DNA of 53,617 nt from Phycisphaerae bacterium (GTDB taxonomy: Bacteria > Planctomycetota > Phycisphaerae > UBA1845 > PWPN01). Shown here piece by piece: positions 18,068 to 26,894 of the stretch. Position 1 is the first letter of the stretch. The number at the start of each line of letters is the position of its first letter. The notes beneath the pieces are model-generated. The model made no database searches. It was not told where the DNA came from and was given only the letters and a program-made list of their open reading frames with translations. The DNA is taken from the NCBI GenBank assembly GCA_030372985.1, contig JAUCQB010000100.1, positions 1-53,617 on the forward strand. The letters run 5' to 3'. Both the position numbers and the translations under genes were made by a program.

Positions 18068-20635
18068 ATGGGGCAGCAAGTCTCCACGCGACCACTGAAA
18101 GTCAAAGTTGCAGCGGCCGTTCAACACGGCCAAGAGCGAATCGCCGGCCGCAGCAAGCTGATCGACCAGGCCTTGCAGCACCTCAGGCTGAGCCAGGGCA
18201 AGCACTGGGAAGGGGCGACGCCCTACGACAAGTACGCCAGCTTGGCGCTGGCGGTCCGCGATCTGGTCGTCGAACGGATGATCCAGACGCAGGCCGCATA
18301 CGCTGACCAGGACGTGAAGCGCGTGTACTACCTCTCGCTCGAGTTTCTTCTCGGTCGGCTGCTGCGGAACAACCTGGTCAATTTGGGCCTTTACAGCGAG
18401 TGCTGCAGCGTCGTTTCCGCGGACAGCGATTTTGACCACATCTTCGACGTCGAGCCGGATGCCGGTCTCGGCAACGGCGGTCTCGGGCGTCTGGCCGCCT
18501 GCTACATGGATTCGGCCGCGTCACAGGGTTACCCGGTGTACGGCTACAGCATTCGCTACGAGCACGGGATGTTCCACCAGGAGATCGAGAACGGCTGGCA
18601 GCTTGAAAGGCCGGAGTACTGGTTGCGCTTCGGCACTCCGTGGGAACTCGTGCGTCCCGAGTTCGCGACCGTCGTGCGACTTCGGGGACACGTCGAGCAC
18701 CGCACGGATTCGCAGGGGCGATATCGGCCGGCCTGGGTGGGCTACCACACCGTCGTCGGCGTACCGTACGACATTCCCATGGTCGGCTATGGCGGGCGGG
18801 CCGTGAACATCCTGCGGCTGTGGGCCTCAAGCGCGTCCGAAATGCTTAACCTCGAAGCCTTCAATCAAGGCGGGTATCTCGAGGCGGTTCGCGAGAAAGT
18901 CCTGAACGAAACGATCTCGAAGGTACTCTACCCGGCTGACCAGACGCAGAGAGGTCGGCACCTGCGACTGGTCCAGCAGTACTTTTTCGTGGCCTGTACT
19001 CTGGCCGACATCCTGCGGCGGTACGACCGCGATCATGACACCATTGATGACCTGCCCAACAAGGTGGCTATCCACCTGAACGACACGCACCCGTCCATCG
19101 CGGTCGCAGAGATGATGCGCATTCTGGTCGATGATCGGGGCCTCGGTTGGGACCGGGCGTGGGAGATGACCCAGGCCATCTTTGCTTACACCAACCACAC
19201 GCTGTTGCCCGAGGCCCTGGAAACCTGGCCGGTGTGGATGTTTGAGCAGTGGCTGCCTCGCCACCTCCAGATCATCTACGAGATCAACAAGCGGTTCCTC
19301 GAGCAGGTCGAGTGGCGCTGGCCGGGTGATGACGGCCGCAAGCGGCGGATGTCGCTGATCCAGGAGGATGAGCCACGCTCCATCCGCATGGCCCATCTGG
19401 CGATCGTCGGCAGCCATACCATCAACGGCGTGGCCGAGCTGCACAGCCATCTGATTCGCCAGAGGCTCGTGCCGGATTTCGCCGAGCTGTGGCCTGACCG
19501 GTTCACCAATGTCACCAACGGCATCACGCCGCGCCGGTGGCTGAAGGCGGCCAATCCGGGCCTGGCAGCGGCCATCACCCGCCGTCTGGGCGAGGACTGG
19601 GTCTGCGATCTCAATCAGCTCAAGGGGCTGATACGATATGCCGACGACCCCGAATTCCAGGACGAGTTCCGCCGGATCAAACAGGCAAACAAACGCAGGC
19701 TTTGCGAGCACGTCTTGCGGACGGCGGGCGTGATCCTGCCGGCCGATTCGCTCTTCGACGTCCAGTCCAAACGACTGCACGAGTACAAGCGACAACTGCT
19801 CAACATCCTGCACGTCGTGATGCTCTATCACGAGATGCTGGCCAGGCCGCAGGAGCGGGTTCCGCGTGTTTTCATCTTCGCGGCCAAGGCCGCACCGTCT
19901 TATCACCGCGCCAAGCTGATTATCAAGCTGATCCACGACGTGGCCCGGACGGTCAACTCGGACAAGCGGCTCGACGGCCGGCTGCGCGTGGCCTTCGTGC
20001 CCGACTACTGCGTATCCGTCGCAGAAATCATGGTTCCGGCGGCCGACCTGTCGGAGCAGATCTCGACCGCAGGAATGGAAGCCTCGGGCACCGGGAACAT
20101 GAAGTTCGCCCTCAACGGCGCCCTGACCATCGGCACGCTGGATGGAGCCAATATCGAAATTCGCGAGGCCGTTGGGGCCGAGAACTTCTTCCTCTTCGGG
20201 CTGACGGCCGAACAGGTGGCCGAACGTCGTTCCCGCTACAACCCGTGGGAGGTGTACCACGCCAACCCGATCGTTCGGCAAGCCCTGGACGCCATCGCCG
20301 ACGGTGCGTTCAGTCCCCAGGAGCCCCATCTTTTCAAACAAGTCCGCGACTGGCTGACGTCCGAAGGCGACCGGTACATGTTGCTGGCCGACATCGAGTC
20401 TTATGCTGAGACCCAGCGGCGGGTGGATGCCCTGTGGCGCGATCCGGTGGCGTGGACCCGGACGGCCATTCTCAACGTGGCGAGGATGGGCAAGTTCTCC
20501 AGCGATCGATCGGTCAGCGAATACGCACAGCGCATCTGGAACACCAGCCCCGTTCGTATCGACCGGATTCCCATTCAGGGTGAGTCGAACAGCCTTGTTG
20601 CCGAGTCCAAGGCCTCTCGGCAGCCTCACGCGTGA
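18068..20635 (+). CDS. glgP: Glycogen/alpha-glucan phosphorylase
   Basis: The 855-residue enzyme releases glucose-1-phosphate from alpha-1,4-glucans. The pyridoxal-phosphate site is clear near residue 680 (EASGTGNMKFALNGALTIG, Lys as Schiff base), and other family motifs include LGNGGLGRLAACYMDS, NDTHPSIAVAEMMR, TNGITPRRWL and SKRLHEYKRQ. Length is slightly above the 810-850 typical of bacterial enzymes. ATG 18068 is chosen with GGGGGTG just upstream; an in-frame upstream ATG at 17975 would add 31 residues unlike the family. Its 3' end overlaps the convergent GTPase gene by ten bases. No other glycogen gene is in the window. Confidence 0.96.
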   Translation: MGQQVSTRPLKVKVAAAVQHGQERIAGRSKLIDQALQHLRLSQGKHWEGATPYDKYASLALAVRDLVVERMIQTQAAYADQDVKRVYYLSLEFLLGRLLRNNLVNLGLYSECCSVVSADSDFDHIFDVEPDAGLGNGGLGRLAACYMDSAASQGYPVYGYSIRYEHGMFHQEIENGWQLERPEYWLRFGTPWELVRPEFATVVRLRGHVEHRTDSQGRYRPAWVGYHTVVGVPYDIPMVGYGGRAVNILRLWASSASEMLNLEAFNQGGYLEAVREKVLNETISKVLYPADQTQRGRHLRLVQQYFFVACTLADILRRYDRDHDTIDDLPNKVAIHLNDTHPSIAVAEMMRILVDDRGLGWDRAWEMTQAIFAYTNHTLLPEALETWPVWMFEQWLPRHLQIIYEINKRFLEQVEWRWPGDDGRKRRMSLIQEDEPRSIRMAHLAIVGSHTINGVAELHSHLIRQRLVPDFAELWPDRFTNVTNGITPRRWLKAANPGLAAAITRRLGEDWVCDLNQLKGLIRYADDPEFQDEFRRIKQANKRRLCEHVLRTAGVILPADSLFDVQSKRLHEYKRQLLNILHVVMLYHEMLARPQERVPRVFIFAAKAAPSYHRAKLIIKLIHDVARTVNSDKRLDGRLRVAFVPDYCVSVAEIMVPAADLSEQISTAGMEASGTGNMKFALNGALTIGTLDGANIEIREAVGAENFFLFGLTAEQVAERRSRYNPWEVYHANPIVRQALDAIADGAFSPQEPHLFKQVRDWLTSEGDRYMLLADIESYAETQRRVDALWRDPVAWTRTAILNVARMGKFSSDRSVSEYAQRIWNTSPVRIDRIPIQGESNSLVAESKASRQPHA

Positions 20636-21612
20636 ATCTCGACAACGTCCCGGTCGTGTAAGGTGTAGTGACCGTGAACCTGCTGGCCGTCGTAGGTCTT
20701 CTCGCCCCAGACCCGGGCGTACTTGAGGTTGGCGGCCAAGTCCTTGTGAATGTGTTTGGCAAGCTCTTGCACGGTGCTGCCGGCCGGAAGAATGAAGGGC
20801 TTGTCGCGGTCCGCCGGTCGTCCGGGCTCCTTCGAGTAGACTCGAATCACGTCCAACAGACCGAAGAGGTTCCGCATCAGGAGGTCAAGGTTTTCCCCCG
20901 TTCGGCCTGAAACCATCATCATCTCCGGCTCGGCCGGACGGAGTTCCTTGAGCATCTGAAACGTGTCCACGGCCCCCGGCATGTCCATCTTGTTACACAG
21001 GATGATGCCGTGCGGACCGACGCGCATTTCCTCCTCGCCATCGGCCTCTGAGCGCCCGAACTCGATATTCTTGGCGGCCAGCGCGGCCAACAGGCCGTCG
21101 ATATCTTCCAGAACGCTTTCGGCGGTCAGATCGACCACCGTCAGCACCGTATCAGCGTTGCGGATGGCGTTGACCAGCCCGCCCGGAAGGTGATCGGGCG
21201 TCACCGGCGGCATGTCCACCAGCTCGATGGGCACATCCTCAAAGTGGGCCATGCCGGGGACCGGTGTCGGCGTGCCATAAGGAAAGTCGGTGATCTTCAC
21301 CGGTGCCTTGGTCAGGGTTCCGACAATCGAGGATTTGCCGCTGTTGGGTGGGCCGATGAGAATCGCCTGGCCGGCGCCCTGCCGCTCGATGTGGTAAGGG
21401 TCGAGCCCGGTGCTCTTCTTGGTTTTCTGTAACTCGCCCTGGCGAAGCTCGCTGATGCGCCGCTTCAGGTCGGACTGCTTCTTTTCGCTGGCCTTGTGCT
21501 TGGGGATGGTGCGGAGCATCTCCTCCAGAGCGGCCAGCTTCTCGGCCGGCGTCCGCGCCTGGCGGTACTTGCGATCTGCCTCGAAGTAGTCCGGCGTCAG
21601 GTTCAGAGCCAT
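20626..21612 (-). CDS. DRG/Obg-like GTPase with C-terminal TGS domain
   Basis: The 328-residue protein begins with a basic coiled-coil-like region (about 10-70). A G domain follows, with P-loop GPPNSGKSS (about 88), switch II DMPP and NKMD base-recognition motif, then a C-terminal TGS domain (about 265-328, ending HYTLHDRDVVEIHA). Family proteins associate with ribosomes or RNA; a precise role is not known. ATG 21612 is chosen because residues upstream lack homology. The gene ends inside the glgP 3' end (ten-base convergent overlap), so neither transcript has a terminator between them. Confidence 0.9.
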   Translation of the reverse strand: MALNLTPDYFEADRKYRQARTPAEKLAALEEMLRTIPKHKASEKKQSDLKRRISELRQGELQKTKKSTGLDPYHIERQGAGQAILIGPPNSGKSSIVGTLTKAPVKITDFPYGTPTPVPGMAHFEDVPIELVDMPPVTPDHLPGGLVNAIRNADTVLTVVDLTAESVLEDIDGLLAALAAKNIEFGRSEADGEEEMRVGPHGIILCNKMDMPGAVDTFQMLKELRPAEPEMMMVSGRTGENLDLLMRNLFGLLDVIRVYSKEPGRPADRDKPFILPAGSTVQELAKHIHKDLAANLKYARVWGEKTYDGQQVHGHYTLHDRDVVEIHA

Positions 21613-21964
21613 GGGCGGCATTATAGCACGGCCGGCCGCTGCGTTGAGCCCTGCGGGTGGGTGGCACCAACAGCCCCGGAGCCGGGCCTTGCGGAGGGGC
21701 CGGGCTGCCGACGTAGTTATGGGATTGCGGCGCATCCGTCCTGTTTGGCGGGGACTACCACCCCTTGCTGCCGTTCTGGTATAATAGGGTTGTCCCGTGG
21801 TCGGCGTGATCTCGATCGAGGTCCTGACGGGAAACAGAGAGCAACATCTGCCCGCAAGACGGATAAGTGGTACAAACACGTGATTCGATGGGCCCCGGAC
21901 AGACAGCCCGGTCAGCGTACCCTGCGCGTCCCTGCAAGCCCGACTCGTGCGAAAGGAGGAAGCA
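21613..21964. other. Gap with promoter-like site, divergent genes
   Basis: The gap separates the leftward GTPase gene from the rightward secreted-protein gene. A GC-rich imperfect hairpin (about 21671-21701) and an extended -10 element are present. No open frame looks coding. Confidence 0.5.
21777..21785 (+). promoter_or_regulatory. Extended -10 promoter element (TGGTATAAT)
   Basis: TGGTATAAT is a perfect extended -10 hexamer (TGnTATAAT) in a GC-rich setting. No good -35 lies 17 bases upstream, as expected for extended -10 promoters. It would drive the secreted dockerin-like protein gene, with a leader of about 170 bases. Confidence 0.45.
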
Positions 21965-24900
21965 ATGGAATCCGTTCGACTGGAGATCAGCGTCCACTTT
22001 GTCCTGGGCATGGTGCTCATGGCTGCCGGCACTGCCTCCGGTTTCGACTACGTGATCGAAACCAGGACCGGCGGCCAGCATACGAGTCAGTATTCAGAGA
22101 ACGCCATGGAATGGATGGATACGACCGCCCACAGCGACGGCTTGACCCCGGCGGGAGTCACTCCTCTGTTGCCGCCGCCGACGCCCGGTATCGGGGGCCG
22201 ATTCTCCACCGACACCGCGGCGGTCGGAACCTTCACGTTCACGCCCGTCGAGAGCGGCCAGTATGAAGTGTTCGTTACGTGGGGTACCAGCCCATACGGC
22301 GACACCGACGTGACCTACACCCTGAACTATGAGGGTGGCACGCAGGTACAGACCTACAACATGGCCTCCGGCAGTGGCAACGGGACTTGGCAACCGGTCG
22401 GCCCATTGGGTTCGAAGTACCAGATGAATGCCGGAACTCCCTGCACCCTCGTCGCGACGAATCCCGTTGCCGACGGCGGTGGCCGCCTGATGTGTGATGC
22501 AGTCGTGTTTCGCGGCTTGAACTGCTGCGATGTACCCCCCGTCTTTGTCAGTGCTCCTGTCATCGTGGGCGATACGATTGTCAGGGTCCTCCCGCCCATC
22601 GACATCAACGCATCGAAGTTGTCCGTGTATGCCAACGGCGTGAAGATCGGCGAGAAGCTCCTTCCTGGTGATCCCGATGTGGTGGTACCGCCCCTTGTTC
22701 CGGGCATGCACATTAATGCAACCCAGACCGTGTGCGGCATCGAGGGATGCATTCTGCAGGATGGCCCGATTCCCAGTGATCGGAGCTACCTCCCCGGCGT
22801 GACCGTTGTGGGGACTTATCTCTCGCCCGATAACACCGTCTTTTCGCCGGTGTTGCTGACCGGTGATACCAGGATTCGCGTCAGTGGCGCGAGATCCGAT
22901 GCGACGGCGGTGACCGTTTATGCGAATGGCGTCGCGATTGGAACGAACGCTGCGCCGGGTGGCGCCGTAAATGTTGACGTGGATGTCGCTTCCCTGGTGG
23001 CTGGCCACGCCGTCAGTGCGACGCAGACGCTGCCCAGCTTCAGCCAGCCCGGTGTCGGGCTTGAGAGTGCCGTCCCCACGTCAGGACCGGTCGTCGACGA
23101 TCCCGGCCAGGTGCCGGTTGTCCGAGCGGTCGGTATGGTGGATGCCAGTCGGACCGTGGTTCGCGTGGCTGGTGTGAGCAGCTATGCCACGCTCGTCACT
23201 GTATACGATGAGACCGCCGGTGCTGACATCGGGACAAACAGTCCGCCGACGGCCGGCACAACCCTCGTCACGGTGCCAGGACTGGTTGAGGGCCGCATCA
23301 TCAAGGCCAGGCAGACCATCCGTATCGATGGCCCTTGGAGCGCCGGCCGCCGAGTCAGAGCCGGCGGCATCATTGAGGACTTCACAGATCCCCCGGCGAT
23401 CGCGGACCATCCGCCGATCACCGGCGGGGCCTATGAGACGTGGTACCAGGTCAGTAGCTCCGGGTACAGCACCATCAGCGCTTCGACCTTGTTCGGCAGC
23501 CAGTGCCTGCGGATCGAGGACAACGGCTGGACCAACGGCGCATACGCAATCTACGAACAGATTGTGCCCGAGCCGCGGCCTATGGAATCGTATCACCTGA
23601 GGATCGAGATGTTGGTGGATGAAGTGGGTTGTGGTGACCCCGACTGGATGCAGACGTATCAGGTCGGCGTGATCGTGAACGGTACCCACCGTCCGACGAC
23701 AGGCACGATTATGCCGTGTACTCTGATTGGCGAGTACACCGGGCCGCTGACGCCTGGTGTCGACAGCGCCGACGCGACGCAAGCCGTGCTCGTCTACGGG
23801 GCGGCATTACCCGCCGAGCCGGGTGATGATCTGCTCATCGCGTTCTCAACCGACGTTTCGACCTATTCCCGCAGCAAGGCCAATACTCCTCCGCTCTCCG
23901 GCATGAAGATCGATAATATCAGGATGGGCGGCGGCGACTGCAACCCATGGTGGGTTCCGCCGGTTGCCGTGGATGCCGCATCGCCCGGCAGTCTGCTGGT
24001 TGTCGGTGGGACGGAGGTCATGGTGAAGGGAGTGGATGCGACCGCATCGATTGTCAAGATTTATGAATACACCCCGTCACCCGAGGCTTGGGAGCTCATC
24101 GGTTGGTACCCGGGCGGCTTGCCGATCAGGCCTTTGCGGCCTCATACAACCATCGTGGCCACGCAGACGATGATCGTGCCGGGCTGCGCCGAGCCGATCG
24201 AGGGTGAGAAGCCCCGGACCGGTCCCGTGGTCGGCACCAACAGGAATTCGCCGATCAGGATGACCTTGGGTGTGCGCGAGACAAATGCTCTCGCCCCCTG
24301 TGAGATCGGAAGCGATGGCGGCACAAGCGGCGCCATCGAGTGGATCGGCAGCACCACGGCCGGGGCCGCACCGACCGGCAAACTGGTGAACCCGAGCATG
24401 AGCTGGCAGACGATCACCTTCGACCCGACCTCCGATCCGATCCGGAATTACAGTGGCGGCGATGGCGTTCTGAACGGCGCCTGCGGTGTGTTGGAGTGTT
24501 TGGGCATCACAACGACGGGTGGCAACACCGGCAAGTACACGTTGTATATCGATAACGTCTACAGCGGAACCATGCTGGTCGAGGACTTTGAGGATCCGGC
24601 GTATGTTGCCGGCAGCACGCAGGCCCTTTTCCGTTCACCGAGCGCGGGCTGGACCGGTCGGCCAGACAACCTGTTGAGCTATCCTGACGTGTCGGTGGTT
24701 TCCCATGAGAGGTCCGACACGGGCACCCGGTCGGCCAAGATCCAGTTCCAATTCTACGACGAGTCGACGTGGCGGTGGCTGCGTCTGACCACTGCTGGCC
24801 TGACGGCCCCGGCGGTCATGCCGAAGCAGAACCCGATCGTTGACTTGACCCAACCGATCACCCTGCGGGTCCTCCTGACTGGTGCGGACTGTGGCGACCT

Positions 24901-25123
24901 GTTTGCCGATGCGGACGCCGATGGAGACGTCGACCAGTCTGACTTCGCCGCGCTGCAGGCATGCTTCACCGGCCCCGACGTCACAGTCTCCGAGGTTTGC
25001 GGCTGCTTCGATCGGGACGACGATCACGACGTTGATTCTGAGGACGCCGGCAGCTTTGAAGCCTGTGCCAGCGGTCCGGGTGTCGCGGCTCTCCCTGCCG
25101 TCAATCCCTATTGCGTGCCCTGA
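21965..25123 (+). CDS. Large secreted protein with golvesin-like and dockerin-like domains
   Basis: The 1052-residue protein begins MESVRLEISVHFVLGMVLMAAG, a probable signal peptide, at ATG 21965 with AGGAGG close upstream. Residues about 40-200 resemble a golvesin C-terminal-like beta domain (GQYEVFVTWG, TYTLNYEGG). Several repeats of about 90 residues follow (VxVYANGVxIGxxxxxG, then a VSATQTL-like strand). Two regions containing EDFxDP may be carbohydrate-binding-like. The last 80 residues have paired calcium loops, DADADGDVDQSDF and DDDHDVDSEDAG, as in planctomycete dockerin-like tails. It is presumably exported and anchored or assembled through this tail; the function is unknown and no catalytic motif is visible. 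Confidence 0.85.
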   Translation: MESVRLEISVHFVLGMVLMAAGTASGFDYVIETRTGGQHTSQYSENAMEWMDTTAHSDGLTPAGVTPLLPPPTPGIGGRFSTDTAAVGTFTFTPVESGQYEVFVTWGTSPYGDTDVTYTLNYEGGTQVQTYNMASGSGNGTWQPVGPLGSKYQMNAGTPCTLVATNPVADGGGRLMCDAVVFRGLNCCDVPPVFVSAPVIVGDTIVRVLPPIDINASKLSVYANGVKIGEKLLPGDPDVVVPPLVPGMHINATQTVCGIEGCILQDGPIPSDRSYLPGVTVVGTYLSPDNTVFSPVLLTGDTRIRVSGARSDATAVTVYANGVAIGTNAAPGGAVNVDVDVASLVAGHAVSATQTLPSFSQPGVGLESAVPTSGPVVDDPGQVPVVRAVGMVDASRTVVRVAGVSSYATLVTVYDETAGADIGTNSPPTAGTTLVTVPGLVEGRIIKARQTIRIDGPWSAGRRVRAGGIIEDFTDPPAIADHPPITGGAYETWYQVSSSGYSTISASTLFGSQCLRIEDNGWTNGAYAIYEQIVPEPRPMESYHLRIEMLVDEVGCGDPDWMQTYQVGVIVNGTHRPTTGTIMPCTLIGEYTGPLTPGVDSADATQAVLVYGAALPAEPGDDLLIAFSTDVSTYSRSKANTPPLSGMKIDNIRMGGGDCNPWWVPPVAVDAASPGSLLVVGGTEVMVKGVDATASIVKIYEYTPSPEAWELIGWYPGGLPIRPLRPHTTIVATQTMIVPGCAEPIEGEKPRTGPVVGTNRNSPIRMTLGVRETNALAPCEIGSDGGTSGAIEWIGSTTAGAAPTGKLVNPSMSWQTITFDPTSDPIRNYSGGDGVLNGACGVLECLGITTTGGNTGKYTLYIDNVYSGTMLVEDFEDPAYVAGSTQALFRSPSAGWTGRPDNLLSYPDVSVVSHERSDTGTRSAKIQFQFYDESTWRWLRLTTAGLTAPAVMPKQNPIVDLTQPITLRVLLTGADCGDLFADADADGDVDQSDFAALQACFTGPDVTVSEVCGCFDRDDDHDVDSEDAGSFEACASGPGVAALPAVNPYCVP

Positions 25124-25265
25124 TCGGTGGGACAGTCCTGTCTGCGGCCGTGATCTGACCAACTGGGTGGAACTGGCGGCTTGTCCGCCGGCAAGCCTTC
25201 CGCGTCGGCATACGCGGACCATGTCGCAGGCTCGGTCACCGATGAGGAAGTTGTCCGTTCTCACC

Positions 25266-25325
25266 GGTCAGTTGTCAGTCGGGGGGGGCCTTGAACTGAC
25301 CACTGAAAACTGATCACTGAGAACT
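25266..25325. repeat. Patterned repeat (ACTGAAAACTGATCACTG type)
   Basis: Near-repeated CAGTTGTCAGTC / CTGACCACTGAAAACTGATCACTGAGAAC occupies the gap between the secreted protein and bioA, which converge. A run of eight or nine G residues lies inside. The class is the same as the repeats at 1424, 15575 and 26807. Confidence 0.6.
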
Positions 25326-25335
25326 CCAATCGCCC

Positions 25336-26751
25336 TCACTCCAGCCCGTCGCAAGTCCCCGCGCCGAGCCGCGGCACAGTCTCTTCGATGCAGCGTTCGA
25401 CCGTATTCATCAGGTGGTCGATGCTCTCAGGGGAGATGATCAGCGGGGGCATGATGACGATCACATCGGCCAGCGGACGGATGATGACTCCGTATTGGCG
25501 GGCGTGGGCGCAGACCTGGGCGCCGACCTGCAGACCGTAGGGATACGCCTCGCGGGTGGCCTTGTCCTTGACCAGCTCGATGCCCGCGATCATGCCGCAT
25601 TGCCGCACATTGCCGACATGCGGGTTGTCGGCCAGGTGCCTGAGATGCCCCGTCAGCCGCTCGATCTTGGCGGGTAGTTGTTCCAGCGTCCGGTCGGACT
25701 CAAAGATATCGAGGTTCGCCAAGGCGGCCACACAGCCGAGCGGGTTGCCGGTAAAGGTGTGGCCGTGGTAGAAGGTCCGGCCGCTGTCGATCGGCCCCAG
25801 AAACGCCTCGTAGATTCGCTCGGTCGCCAGTGTCGCCGCCAGCGGCAGGTAACCGCCCGTAAGCCCCTTGGAAACGCACATCAGGTCGGGCACCACGTTC
25901 TCATGCTCACAAGCAAACATGCGTCCCGTCCGGCCCATGCCGGTGGCGACCTCATCGGCGATCAAGAGCACGTCATACCGATCGCACAACTCGCGGACCC
26001 GACGCAGGTGGCCCGGGGGAGCAGTGATCATCCCGGCGGCACATTGGATCAGCGGCTCGACGACCACCGCCGCAACCTGCCCGCGATGCTCGTTCAGCAG
26101 CCGACCGACCTCGTCGGCACACGCCAGGCTGCAGGTGTCACGGCACTTACCCAGCGGGCAGCGGTAACAGTAAGGCGAAGGGGCAAACTGGACCTTGAAC
26201 AACAGCGGAGCATAGACGCCATGGAACAGATCGATACCGCCGAGACTGACCGCCCCGATGGTGTCACCGTGGTAGGCGTTCCGCAGGGCGACACAGCGGC
26301 TGCGCTGCGGCTGGCCGACGTGGTGCCAGTAGCCGTAGGCCATTTTCACTGCGACTTCGACGCTGGTGGAGCCGTCGTCGGAGTAGAAGACCTTGGTCAG
26401 TCCAGGCGGAGCGAGATCGACCAGACGCTTGGCCAGCCGGATGGCCGAGGGCGAGGCCAGGCCGAGCTGCGTCGAGTGGGCGATGCGATCCAATTGCTTA
26501 ATGATCGCGCTGTTGATCTCCGGGCGGCGGTGCCCATGGATGTTGCACCACAGGCTGGAATGCCCGTCGATGTACCGGTTGCCGTCTGCGTCGAACAGGT
26601 ACTCGCCATCACCGCCGACAATGATCAGCGGATCGACTGCGTTCCACAACGAATGCTGCGTGAACGGATGCCACACATGGCTGCGGTCCCAGTCGATCAA
26701 CTGACGCTTCTGATTCGCCGGCAGGGTCTCCCGATCCGGTTGTACTGGCAT
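25336..26751 (-). CDS. bioA: Adenosylmethionine-8-amino-7-oxononanoate aminotransferase
   Basis: BioA makes 7,8-diaminopelargonate from KAPA using AdoMet as amino donor, in biotin synthesis. The 471-residue class III PLP aminotransferase has HVWHPFTQ (26-33), which is typical of BioA, and NAYHGDT (158-164). The PLP aspartate is in LLIADEVATGMGRTG and Lys295 is in SKGLTGGYLP. A cysteine-rich segment (YCYRCPLGKC... about 195-211) is present. ATG 26751 gives a normal length. No other biotin gene lies in the window, so it is apparently a stand-alone gene. Confidence 0.94.
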   Translation of the reverse strand: MPVQPDRETLPANQKRQLIDWDRSHVWHPFTQHSLWNAVDPLIIVGGDGEYLFDADGNRYIDGHSSLWCNIHGHRRPEINSAIIKQLDRIAHSTQLGLASPSAIRLAKRLVDLAPPGLTKVFYSDDGSTSVEVAVKMAYGYWHHVGQPQRSRCVALRNAYHGDTIGAVSLGGIDLFHGVYAPLLFKVQFAPSPYCYRCPLGKCRDTCSLACADEVGRLLNEHRGQVAAVVVEPLIQCAAGMITAPPGHLRRVRELCDRYDVLLIADEVATGMGRTGRMFACEHENVVPDLMCVSKGLTGGYLPLAATLATERIYEAFLGPIDSGRTFYHGHTFTGNPLGCVAALANLDIFESDRTLEQLPAKIERLTGHLRHLADNPHVGNVRQCGMIAGIELVKDKATREAYPYGLQVGAQVCAHARQYGVIIRPLADVIVIMPPLIISPESIDHLMNTVERCIEETVPRLGAGTCDGLE

Positions 26752-26806
26752 ACCTCAGCATCCTTGTTGTGAGTGCCGAAAAGAAATCCTCGGCACAGCG
26801 ACCGAA

Positions 26807-26845
26807 AGCTGAGAGCTAACAGCTAAGAGCTAATAGCTAAGAGCT
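26807..26845. repeat. Short direct repeats (AGCTAA type)
   Basis: AGCTGAGAGCTAACAGCTAAGAGCTAATAGCTAAGAGCT, units of about ten bases, lies between the divergent bioA and lipoprotein genes, so it overlaps their promoter region. Confidence 0.7.
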
Positions 26846-26894
26846 CCCTCTTGTTCTGTTGTCCCTCACTGGTCGGCCGATTATCTTACCAGCC

